Source: Haoranjiania flava
GTDB taxonomy: Bacteria; Bacteroidota; Bacteroidia; Chitinophagales; Chitinophagaceae
Reading direction: 5' to 3'
Length of the DNA stretch: 64,000 nt
NCBI RefSeq assembly: GCF_025631005.1
Contig: NZ_JAOTPL010000010.1
Location: 62,001-126,000 of the forward strand
Numbering within the stretch: position 1 is the first letter of the stretch; each line of letters starts with the position of its first letter. The translations under genes were made by a program, and so were the position numbers. This document shows, in pieces, positions 16,004 to 24,190 of this stretch. The notes under the pieces are model-generated. The model was given only the letters and a program-made list of their open reading frames with translations. It did no database searches and was not told the origin of the DNA.

Positions 16004-17266
16004 TTAATAGCCATATTTTTCTTTCCAGAGCTTACGAAGATGTTTACGGGCTTCGTCTTCCCTAGCATTATTTCCCGGTTCGTAAAATTTAGTTCCCGCT
16101 ATAGATTCAGGCAGGAATTCCAGGTTTACAAAGTTATTTTCAAAACTATGGGCATATTTATAGCCTTTATGGTAGCCCATATCTTTCATTAATTTGGTAG
16201 GAGCGTTACGGATGTGGAGGGGAACTGGCAGGTCGCCCGTCTTTTGTACAAATGCCAAAGCCATGTTGATGGCTTCATAGCTGGCGTTGCTTTTAACGGA
16301 AGTTGCCAGGTACACAGCGCATTGAGAGAGTATAATGCGGGCTTCGGGGTGGCCGATTTTATTGACGGCATCAAATGCAGCGTTTGCCAACAGTAAAGCA
16401 TTGGGATTGGCGTTGCCGATATCTTCACTGGCAAAGATCACCATGCGCCGTGCAATGAATTTTACATCTTCACCGCCTTCAATCATACGGGCAAGATAAT
16501 ATACCGCTGCATTCGGATCTGAGCCACGCATGCTTTTGATAAATGCTGAAATAATGTCGTAATGCTGTTCGCCGCTTTTATCGTACAAAGCGATCTTCTT
16601 CTGTGCTACCTGCATCACGATCTTATTGGTAATGGTTATTGCTTTATCTGCAGCAAAAGAGTTTATAACCAGTTCAAAGAGGTTCAGCAGTTTCCGGGCG
16701 TCGCCACCTGAAAGATTAATAAGCGCTTCATCTTCTTTAATGTTGATTTTCTTTTGGGAAATGAGCGCATCTTCCTTCATTACCCTGTGGAGCAATTCAA
16801 GCAGGTCGTTCTTTTCCAGCGCTTTTAATACGAATACCTGGCTGCGGCTCAGCAATGCTGAATTTACTTCAAAGGACGGGTTTTCAGTAGTAGCCCCGAT
16901 CAGTGTGATGACGCCTTTTTCAACTGCACCCAATAATGCATCTTGCTGGCTTTTATTGAACCGGTGAATCTCATCTATGAATAATATGGCAGAAGTTTGT
17001 TTTTTCGCGGTTTCAATTACCTCGCGCACATCTTTTACGCCACTGCTGATAGCGCTTAGCTGGTAAAACGGTAGCTCCAAAGTATTGGCTATAATATTGG
17101 CAATGGTGGTTTTGCCCACGCCGGGCGGTCCCCACAGGATCATAGACGGGATTTTGCCATTTTCAATTGCTGTACGCAGAATGCTGCCATCTCCTGTAAG
17201 ATGCTTTTGTCCTACAAGTTCTTCCAGTGTATGCGGGCGCATGCGTTCTGCCAGTGGTACAGCCAT
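16004..17266 (-). CDS. rarA: Replication-associated recombination protein A (RarA/MgsA)
   Basis: A 420-residue AAA+ ATPase of the RarA/WRNIP1 family, clamp-loader-like. N-terminal RPHTLEELVGQKHLTG, Walker A GPPGVGKTT, Walker B LFIDEIHRFNKSQQD, sensor ATTENPSFEVNSALLSR, and the C-terminal tetramerisation domain with RGSDPNAAVYYLARMI and the MKDMGYHKGYKYAH motif. It acts at stalled replication forks. It is complete and of usual length. It ends 163 bp before the nos operon but is co-directional; the strong nos promoter elements suggest separate transcription. Confidence 0.96.
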   Translation of the reverse strand: MAVPLAERMRPHTLEELVGQKHLTGDGSILRTAIENGKIPSMILWGPPGVGKTTIANIIANTLELPFYQLSAISSGVKDVREVIETAKKQTSAILFIDEIHRFNKSQQDALLGAVEKGVITLIGATTENPSFEVNSALLSRSQVFVLKALEKNDLLELLHRVMKEDALISQKKINIKEDEALINLSGGDARKLLNLFELVINSFAADKAITITNKIVMQVAQKKIALYDKSGEQHYDIISAFIKSMRGSDPNAAVYYLARMIEGGEDVKFIARRMVIFASEDIGNANPNALLLANAAFDAVNKIGHPEARIILSQCAVYLATSVKSNASYEAINMALAFVQKTGDLPVPLHIRNAPTKLMKDMGYHKGYKYAHSFENNFVNLEFLPESIAGTKFYEPGNNAREDEARKHLRKLWKEKYGY

Positions 17267-17347
17267 AGATCTTCTATGTTTAATTCAGTTAAAAGTAAGC
17301 AATTATGAGGAAAAATAGATTGTGAAATAGCCGTTGGGCCGGCTGAT

Positions 17348-19645
17348 TTAATTTTTGCCGGGTTTCTCCTGCATAAAATATTCAAGTCTGCCTCCGTTGG
17401 CTAAATCCGCATGTTTAATAAACGGGGTCTGAAGCTTTTTGCCGTTCAGCAACACTTTGGCAACATACACGTTTTGTTCTGACTGGTTGTGTGCAATGAT
17501 CTTTAAACTTTTTCCATGTTCTAATTTTATGTGGGCAGATTTTATCAGCGGGCTTCCCAAAGCATACTGATCACTTCCCGGAGCAACAGGGTAGAAGCCA
17601 AACGCTGAAAACAAATACCAGGCGCTCATTTGCCCGCAATCGTCATTACCTCCAAGGCCATCCGGACCGTTATTGTATTGCGACTTAATGATCATTCGCA
17701 CTTTTTCCTGTGTCTTCCAAGGTTGGTTTGTAAAGTTATAGAGATATGCTACATGGTGCGCAGGCTCATTACCATGATTGTAATTGCCAATTAACCCTTC
17801 CCTGGAAATATCCTCGGTGTTTGCAAAATATTTATCATCGAGATGCATGGTGAAGAGCTGATCAAGCTTTTCTACGAACTTGTTGTTGCCGCCCATAAGC
17901 TTAATCAACTCTGACGGCGCATGAGGTACGAAAAATGAAAAATTCCAGGAGTTGCCTTCAATAAAGCCTTCTCCATGTGTTTGCAACGGATCGAACTGCT
18001 GCCTGAACCGGCCATTTGCCGATTTAGGGCGCATAAAACCGATAGACGTATCAAATACGTTTTTATAGCTTTCAGAACGCTTGATAAATTCATTGTACAC
18101 TTTCGTATTGCCTATTTTTTTAGCCATTTGCGCTATACACCAATCGTCGTAAGCATATTCAAGTGTGGTAGATACAGACGTGCCGCTGTTCTCATCAGGT
18201 ATGTAGCCATATTTTTTATAATTGGCTATGTTATCGTAATAACGGTTATTGGCTGTGGCCACACAAGCTTCCAATGCACGTTTTGCATCAAATGTATTCA
18301 TACCTTTTACTACAGCATCTGACAATACCGATACAGAATGATAGCCGGTCATACACCAGTTTTCATTGGCATAGTGCGACCATACAGGCAGCATTTTATG
18401 TACACTCTGATCATAGTGCGCCAGCATGGACTTGATCATGTCATTTGCCCTGGACGGCTGTAGTATAGTGAGCAAAGGATGCAGCGCTCTGTATGTATCC
18501 CATAAAGAGAAGGTGGTATAATTATTAAAATCTTTTGCTTCATGTATGTTCTGATCAAGGCCCATGTACTTTCCATCTACATCCTGGTAAATTGTGGGAT
18601 TGATAAATGCATGGTATACGGCGGTGTAGAAATTTATTTTGTCCTCTTCACTCAACATCTCTACAGTAATCTTTTCCAGTTCTTTCTGCCATTTTCGCTG
18701 ACCTTCATTTTTTATTTTGTTAAAATTCCAGCCGGGGGCTTCTTTTTCCAGGTTTCTCATAGCGCCTTCTGTGCTCACTGGCGATAAGGCAAATTTTACT
18801 ACTATTTTTTCATTGCTTTCTGTATCAAAATCAAAAAAAGCACGAATCTCATGGCCGGCCATTTCAGGGAAGTTGTTGTAGATATCAAACCTGCGCCAGA
18901 ACCCTGTGTAGGTTTCATTGCGGGCATAACTTTTATATCCGTAATTTTTAAACGGTTTTGAAAACCGGGCAGCAAAAAATACTTTCCTGTTTTTTGCCCA
19001 GCCGTTTGTCTGGCGATAACCGGTAATGGTGTGGTCGTTTTCTACACGAATGTATGTCCAGACATTCTTGCCATCGTAATTGTAAATATTATACATCATA
19101 TCCAGTATGATGTGTGCCTCCTCAGATTTTGGAAAAGTATACTGATGCACGCCCACACGTTCAGTAGTGGTGAGCTCTGCTGTAATATTGTGGTCATCTA
19201 ATTTTACTTTGTAGTAGTTTGCTTCTGCAACTTCATTGCTATGAGAAAATGCAGAGCGGTAACCACTGCACGGGTTGTCAGCAGTTCCGGGATTAAGCTG
19301 CAGCTTACCTGCTGTGGGCATTACTAAAAAATCTCCGAGGTCAGCGTGTCCTGTGCCGTTGAAATGAGTGTGCGCAAAACCTACAATTGTCTTGTCTTCA
19401 TATTTATAGCCTGCACAATATTCATAAACTCTTTTGTTGTATTCGCCGTTTACCTGCATAGGCACTGTATCTGTTTCAGGGCTTAGCTGCACACTGCCAA
19501 AGGGAACGGTCGGGCCGGGATATGTATGCCCCATGCGTTCGGTCCCTATCAGCGGGTTGATGTATTTAATCAGGCTGTTGTTTTTTTGTTGTGCCATTGT
19601 GAATGTATATGGTAAGCAGATAGCAATGAAAAATATCTTCTTCAT
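17348..19645 (-). CDS. GH92 family alpha-mannosidase
   Basis: A 765-residue exported glycoside hydrolase family 92 enzyme (calcium-dependent exo-alpha-mannosidase). ATG 19645 gives the signal peptide MKKIFFIAICLPYTFTMAQ; an upstream in-frame ATG at 19687 adds 14 unlikely residues. GH92 hallmarks: INPLIGTERMGHTYPGPTVP at the N-terminus, SLWDTYRALHPLL, NEPAHHVAYLYNF and the C-terminal GNDDCGQMSAWYLFSAFGFYPV. It would remove alpha-linked mannose from glycans. It stands apart from the second GH92 gene at 59867 and has no SusCD partner here. Divergent from the Fic gene, sharing the operator region. Confidence 0.93.
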   Translation of the reverse strand: MKKIFFIAICLPYTFTMAQQKNNSLIKYINPLIGTERMGHTYPGPTVPFGSVQLSPETDTVPMQVNGEYNKRVYEYCAGYKYEDKTIVGFAHTHFNGTGHADLGDFLVMPTAGKLQLNPGTADNPCSGYRSAFSHSNEVAEANYYKVKLDDHNITAELTTTERVGVHQYTFPKSEEAHIILDMMYNIYNYDGKNVWTYIRVENDHTITGYRQTNGWAKNRKVFFAARFSKPFKNYGYKSYARNETYTGFWRRFDIYNNFPEMAGHEIRAFFDFDTESNEKIVVKFALSPVSTEGAMRNLEKEAPGWNFNKIKNEGQRKWQKELEKITVEMLSEEDKINFYTAVYHAFINPTIYQDVDGKYMGLDQNIHEAKDFNNYTTFSLWDTYRALHPLLTILQPSRANDMIKSMLAHYDQSVHKMLPVWSHYANENWCMTGYHSVSVLSDAVVKGMNTFDAKRALEACVATANNRYYDNIANYKKYGYIPDENSGTSVSTTLEYAYDDWCIAQMAKKIGNTKVYNEFIKRSESYKNVFDTSIGFMRPKSANGRFRQQFDPLQTHGEGFIEGNSWNFSFFVPHAPSELIKLMGGNNKFVEKLDQLFTMHLDDKYFANTEDISREGLIGNYNHGNEPAHHVAYLYNFTNQPWKTQEKVRMIIKSQYNNGPDGLGGNDDCGQMSAWYLFSAFGFYPVAPGSDQYALGSPLIKSAHIKLEHGKSLKIIAHNQSEQNVYVAKVLLNGKKLQTPFIKHADLANGGRLEYFMQEKPGKN

Positions 19646-19697
19646 AATTATTTTATTAGAAGTATTAAAAGTATGAAAATTTTCCAAAATTGTTTAC

Positions 19698-19730
19698 TAT
19701 CGGATAATTTAAAATTTATACTATCCGATA
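19698..19730. promoter_or_regulatory. Inverted-repeat operator between GH92 and Fic genes
   Basis: TATCGGATA at 19698-19706 and TATCCGATA at 19722-19730 form a perfect 9-bp inverted repeat with a 15-bp spacer. Each half is itself a near-palindrome (TATC-n-GATA), so two dimers could bind. It lies 20-60 bp before the Fic start. The Fic protein has its own C-terminal DNA-binding domain, which makes autoregulation likely. Confidence 0.6.
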
Positions 19731-19745
19731 ATAAGAAAAAATAAT

Positions 19746-19753
19746 TATCTTTG
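19746..19753 (+). promoter_or_regulatory. Minus-7 promoter box of the Fic gene
   Basis: TATCTTTG, perfect TAnnTTTG. It ends only a few bases before the ATG codons at 19756 and 19759, so the mRNA may be leaderless or nearly so. Confidence 0.45.
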
Positions 19754-19755
19754 TG

Positions 19756-20718
19756 ATGATGACGTGGAAGAATTATACATATGAAAACAGCGATCTGGAC
19801 AAAACGTTGCAGCGCATCGACGGAAAGAAAAATCAATTAGATAAACTTCGCCCGTTGCCTGCTGTTGCTGTGAATAAGATAAAAGAAAGCCTGGCCATAG
19901 AATGGACATACAATTCCAATGCTATTGAAGGCAACACGCTTACATTGCGCGAAACACAGATGGTAATAGAAGAGGGTATAACCGTAAAAGGAAAATCCCT
20001 GCGAGAGCATTTTGAAGCAGTGAACCACCAGGAAGCCATTGCTTTTATTGAGGAGCTGGCTCATGCAAAATATGTGCTGGATGCTACAGATGTTCTGTCG
20101 CTACATGCACTGATCTTGCAAAAGATCGAAAAGGACTTTGCAGGCATGTACCGCAATATGGGTGTAAGGATCACCGGAGCTAATTTTGTATCGCCCAATG
20201 CTGCAAAGGTAGACAGCTATATGGATGAGCTGATAGAATGGGTAAATGAAAATTCCGGGTTGCATCTGCTGGTCAAAACTGCAATATTCCATCATCGTTT
20301 TGTGTGGATACATCCTTTTTTTGACGGAAACGGGCGTACAGCAAGGCTTCTGATGAACCTGCTATTAATGAAGGAAGGCTACCCGCCGGCGGTGATCTTA
20401 AAAAATGACCGTAAGAAATATTACGATGCACTGAATAAAGCAAACAACGGAGATTACAGCAAACTTCTGTTATTGGTGTTGCAGGCAGCCGAGCGCAGCC
20501 TGGATATTTACCTGGGCAACTTTGCCAATACTTACGATCAATATCAACCTATAACAGATATTGTAAACGAGCGTGATGTGCCTTACGGACAAGAATACAT
20601 AAGCCTTCTGGCAAGGCAGGGTAAGATTGATGCGTTTAAAGAAGGCAGGAACTGGCTTACAACAAAAGAAGCCGTAATAAATTATATGGAAAAAAGAGAA
20701 AGAAAAAGGAAGGTGTAA
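19756..20718 (+). CDS. Fic family protein with C-terminal helix-turn-helix
   Basis: A 320-residue Fic enzyme. The active loop HPFFDGNGRTAR (H186 to R197) is canonical for AMP transfer to hydroxyl groups of target proteins. The N-terminal part carries the inhibitory motif S-x-x-x-E-G (SNAIEG, S54-E58-G59), so it belongs to the self-inhibited class II Fics. The C-terminal 55 residues (YGQEYISLLARQGKIDAFKEG...WLTTKEAV) look like a MerR/excisionase-type helix-turn-helix. Such Fic-HTH proteins often control their own promoter, and the inverted repeat just upstream fits. Start: GTG 19753, ATG 19756 and ATG 19759 are consecutive; I use 19756. Target protein unknown. Confidence 0.9.
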   Translation: MMTWKNYTYENSDLDKTLQRIDGKKNQLDKLRPLPAVAVNKIKESLAIEWTYNSNAIEGNTLTLRETQMVIEEGITVKGKSLREHFEAVNHQEAIAFIEELAHAKYVLDATDVLSLHALILQKIEKDFAGMYRNMGVRITGANFVSPNAAKVDSYMDELIEWVNENSGLHLLVKTAIFHHRFVWIHPFFDGNGRTARLLMNLLLMKEGYPPAVILKNDRKKYYDALNKANNGDYSKLLLLVLQAAERSLDIYLGNFANTYDQYQPITDIVNERDVPYGQEYISLLARQGKIDAFKEGRNWLTTKEAVINYMEKRERKRKV

Positions 20719-20800
20719 GCCTTGATTTAATGTTATGATAATCTGCGCTTTGTACAGAATTACCACAATGATTTTCTTTTTGTCTGCTTTGGCTAAAAAT

Positions 20801-21975
20801 AATCTCAAACACAAGGGCCACAAAGGTTGCACAAGGTGCACTATTTGACACGGAGATACGAATACACGAAGATTTGTTTGTGATACTTAGCAGGATTGTG
20901 GTTTGCAAAAATATCTATTTCCCGCAAAGCCCGCAAAGTTATTCACGCAAAGATCGGAAAGTAAGCAATATACTATCTCTGCATACTTTGCGCAAGTCTT
21001 CGCGCGCTCTGCGAGAAGCCTTCCAGCTTTTTTCTTCGTGAAGCTTAGTTGCCGTTGTGGTCATAAAAATAATCTGAAACACAGGGGCCACAAAGGTTGC
21101 ACAAGGTGCACTATTTGCCACGGAGATACGAAAGCAAGAAGATTTGTTTGTGATACTTAGCAGGATTGTGGTTTGCAAAAATATCTATTTCCCGCAAAGC
21201 CCGCAAAGTTGTCCAGGCAAAGACCGGAAAGTAAGCAATATACTATCTCTGCGTACTCTGCGCAAGTCTTCGCGCGCTCTGCGAGAAGCCTTCCAGCTTT
21301 TTTCTTCGTGAAGCTTAGTTGCCGTTGTGGTAATAAAAATAATCTGAAACATAAGGGCTCCTATTTGCCACGGAGATACGAATACACGAAGATTTGTTTG
21401 TGATACTTAGCAGGATTGTGGTTAACAAAAATATCTATTTCCCGCAAAGCCCGCAAAGTTATTCACGCAAAGATCGGAAAGTAAGCAATATACTATCTCT
21501 GCGTACTTTGCGCAAGTCTTCACGCGCTCTGCGAGAAGCCTTTCAGCTTTTTTCTTCGTGAAGCTTAGTTGCCGTTGTGGTGATAAAAATAATTTCAAAC
21601 ACAAGGGCCACAAAGGTTACACAAGGTGCATTATTTGACACGGAGATACGAAAGCAAGAAGATTTGTTTGTGATACTTAGCAGGATTGTGGTTTGCAAAA
21701 ATATCTATTTCCCGCAAAGCCCGCAAAGTTATTCACGCAAAGATCGGAAAGTAAGCAATATACTATCTCTGCATACTTTGCGCAAGTCTTCGCGCGCTCT
21801 GCGAGAAGCCTTCCAGCTTTTTTCTTCGTGAAGCTTAGTTGCCGTTGTGGTAATAAAAATAATTTCAAACACAAGGGCCACAAAGGTTGCACAAGGTGCA
21901 CTATTGCCACGGATACATTAAGGCAAGAAGATTTCTTTGTGAACGCTGTGCCTTCTTCGTGAACATAGTGGTTAA
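20801..21975. repeat. 270-bp tandem repeat, four full copies and one partial
   Basis: Copies begin at 20801, 21071, 21341 and 21591, with a partial copy from 21861 to about 21975. The first, second and fourth periods are 270 bp; the third is 250 bp because it lacks about 20 bp of the ACAAAGGTTGCACAAGG segment. Copies differ by only a few substitutions. Each contains repeated CGCAAAG words in one half and CTTTGCG/CTCTGCG words in the other, so each can fold on itself, plus the phrase CACGGAGATACGAA. Open frames across it repeat from copy to copy on both strands and look incidental. The 1.3 kb between the Fic gene and the acyl-CoA ligase gene holds nothing else. Confidence 0.9.
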
Positions 21976-22004
21976 TTGCATTAACCCGATCCAGCAATAT
22001 TATT

Positions 22005-23636
22005 CTATTGATAGAGATACCTTTTAATACTGCGTTTGGGCGTTTTGATAAACTCTTCTTTCTGTATCTGGAAGGAAGATACCTGGGCAAAAGATGGCAC
22101 TTTGTGGTTGAGCGCCTGTATATTTTTCTTAAAGATTTTATTGAGGTCTTCTTCTGAAATCTTTTCGCGGTTAACTACCTCTGCATCCGGGAAAATAAGC
22201 GCCACCAGTTTATTATTCCGTTTTATGATCACGCTTTCGGCCACGGCATGCATGTTGTTTAAGATAGCTTCAATTTCGTCGGGATAGATATTCTGGCCAC
22301 TGGCGCCTAACAGCATAGTCTTGCTTCGCCCTTTGATGTAAACCGTCTGGTCGGGATCCATGGTTCCCAGGTCGCCGGTGTGCATCCAGCCGTCTTCTTC
22401 AATTATTTCCTGTGTAAGCTCCGGGTTTTTATAGTAGCCAACCATTACATGCTCGCCTTTTACCATGATCTCGCCAGGCACTTTTTCGGGATCTTCCGAA
22501 ACGATTTTTACTTCCAGGTTGTCAACCACTTTCCCTGAAGAACCTAATTTAAAATCCCGCCAGTCTGTGTAGCTTATCAACGGGCCGCATTCCGTCATGC
22601 CATAGCCAACCGAGTAACGGAATTTTATTTTCTTAAAAAATACTTCCACTTCTCGGCTCAGCGGCGCACCTCCTATAACAATGGCTTTAAAATTCCCTCC
22701 GAAAGCATCTGAAAGCGATTTGTTTATTTTGCGGTAAACCAGACCTCTCAATAACGGAATTTTGGTCATGATGCGCACTTTCGTCTGTACCAGCGCCGGT
22801 ATGATCCTGCTTTTGTAAATCTTTTCAATTACCAGCGGAACGGTGAGTATCAATGCAGGCTTCACTTCGCCAAATGCCTGCATGGCCACTTGCGGCGAAG
22901 GGCTTTTGGTGAGAATGGTTATGTGGCAGCCGAGGGAAAAAGGAAACAGCAATTCAAAGGCACAGCCAAAAGCATGTGCAAATGGCAGTAGTGATACAAT
23001 CTTGTCGCCTGCCTCCAGCGGCATGTTTTCCCTGGCAAATTTTACGTTGGAAGCAAGGCTGTTGTTGAGCAGCATTACACCTTTTACAGAGCCGGTAGTG
23101 CCCGAAGTATAGCTGATCACTGCAAGATTTTCGTTAGGTATATCCGGCAGGTCAAAGTGGCCTTTGGATACATCTTGGATGTTGCACTGCGCATAAATAT
23201 CATCGTATTCATGATGATTGGTGTGCAGCGTGGCAAAGCTGGAGACAGAGAATATGCATTTGAGGTTTTGCATTACATTGTGCTCTTCGAACTTTGAGAA
23301 GATGTTGTCTTCAATATATAGTATTACAGCGTCTGAATGGTTTACCAGTTGCTGCAGGTCATCAGCCTTAAAATCGGGAAGTATGGGCACTATGGTTGCG
23401 CCGTAGCTGACTGCTGAAAAATAGATTATTGCCCAACGGGCTGAATTCTTACCGATTAGCGCGATCTTGTCGCCCTGTTTAATGCCCATTTTACGGAACA
23501 TTTCATGCATGCGTAAAATAATAATACCAACTTCGGCATAAGTGAAAGATTCTCCACGGTAGTCTGTCAATGCGGGTTGCGTCCAGTTATCACAAATCGC
23601 GGTTTCTATATATTTTATAAAGTTTTCTTTAACCAT
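22005..23636 (-). CDS. AMP-dependent acyl-CoA synthetase / ligase
   Basis: A 543-residue ANL-superfamily ligase that activates a carboxylic acid, probably a long-chain fatty acid, to the acyl-AMP and then acyl-CoA. Motifs: P-loop SYTSGTTGSVKGVM, A5 YGMTECGPLISY, A7 GWMHTGDLG, A8 YIKGRSKTMLLGASGQNIYP and a late Lys in FIKTPKRSIKRY. The KGRSKTMLLG region is like long-chain ligases of Bacteroidota. It starts after a 60-bp gap from the NUDIX gene. The precise acyl substrate cannot be read from the sequence. Confidence 0.9.
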   Translation of the reverse strand: MVKENFIKYIETAICDNWTQPALTDYRGESFTYAEVGIIILRMHEMFRKMGIKQGDKIALIGKNSARWAIIYFSAVSYGATIVPILPDFKADDLQQLVNHSDAVILYIEDNIFSKFEEHNVMQNLKCIFSVSSFATLHTNHHEYDDIYAQCNIQDVSKGHFDLPDIPNENLAVISYTSGTTGSVKGVMLLNNSLASNVKFARENMPLEAGDKIVSLLPFAHAFGCAFELLFPFSLGCHITILTKSPSPQVAMQAFGEVKPALILTVPLVIEKIYKSRIIPALVQTKVRIMTKIPLLRGLVYRKINKSLSDAFGGNFKAIVIGGAPLSREVEVFFKKIKFRYSVGYGMTECGPLISYTDWRDFKLGSSGKVVDNLEVKIVSEDPEKVPGEIMVKGEHVMVGYYKNPELTQEIIEEDGWMHTGDLGTMDPDQTVYIKGRSKTMLLGASGQNIYPDEIEAILNNMHAVAESVIIKRNNKLVALIFPDAEVVNREKISEEDLNKIFKKNIQALNHKVPSFAQVSSFQIQKEEFIKTPKRSIKRYLYQ

Positions 23637-23696
23637 ATGGTTTAGGGTTTAAATTCAAAAATAAAGAAAATTATTTCAATTGTTGCAACAGCGGAA

Positions 23697-24164
23697 TTAT
23701 TTGGCTAACATAAATGTTTCTTTCAATAACCTGGCTGCAACCTTATCTATCGGCAGGGTTACCGATTGCTCTGAAAACTGCTCCACTGGCATAAACCTGT
23801 AAGATTCTGTGTTGAGGTGAATGTTGTTTCGGTCAACGCGGAATAGGGGGACGTTGCTTGTTGCTATGGCAGTGAGGCAGGGCGGAGCTACCACATAATA
23901 ATAAATGGAAATAATCTGCTCCCTGTTGCCAAATACGGATGGCTGAAAATAATCGGTTGTATAAAAATGGCTGCCGATTTCCACGCTGAGGTTCATCTCT
24001 TCCAGGAACTCTCTTTTCAGGCAGTCGCGCGTGCCTTCACCAAATTCCAGCCCGCCGCCGGGAAATTTGGTGTATTCTTTTCCGTTGATCATTTCATCGC
24101 TGAGCAATACACGATCGTGGTCTATGAGAATGCCGTAAACTCTTATATTGAATGGGAATGACAT
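23697..24164 (-). CDS. NUDIX hydrolase
   Basis: A 155-residue NUDIX protein. The NUDIX box runs from residue 37 to 59 (Gly37, Glu43, R51-E52-F-L-E55-E56), with Asn replacing the late Gly. It would hydrolyse a nucleoside diphosphate linked to another moiety; the substrate is unknown. Nearest annotated relatives by feel are small ADP-ribose or NTP-cleaning members. Lies 26 bp after the ABC-F gene and upstream of the ligase, co-directional. Confidence 0.88.
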   Translation of the reverse strand: MSFPFNIRVYGILIDHDRVLLSDEMINGKEYTKFPGGGLEFGEGTRDCLKREFLEEMNLSVEIGSHFYTTDYFQPSVFGNREQIISIYYYVVAPPCLTAIATSNVPLFRVDRNNIHLNTESYRFMPVEQFSEQSVTLPIDKVAARLLKETFMLAK

Positions 24165-24190
24165 GGATAAGCGGTAATATGGATGCGAAT

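Noticed and set aside
17319..17350. AAATAGCC...GGCTGATTT between rarA and GH92 as a decayed hairpin repeat unit.
   Set aside because: Only the short arms resemble the family; core and leader are absent, and the right arm overlaps the GH92 stop codon.
20903..22090. Several open frames of 60-137 codons on both strands in the 270-bp repeat block, with the same protein text recurring in each copy.
   Set aside because: They repeat because the DNA repeats, have no consistent start context, and the same region is open on both strands. No domain is recognisable.
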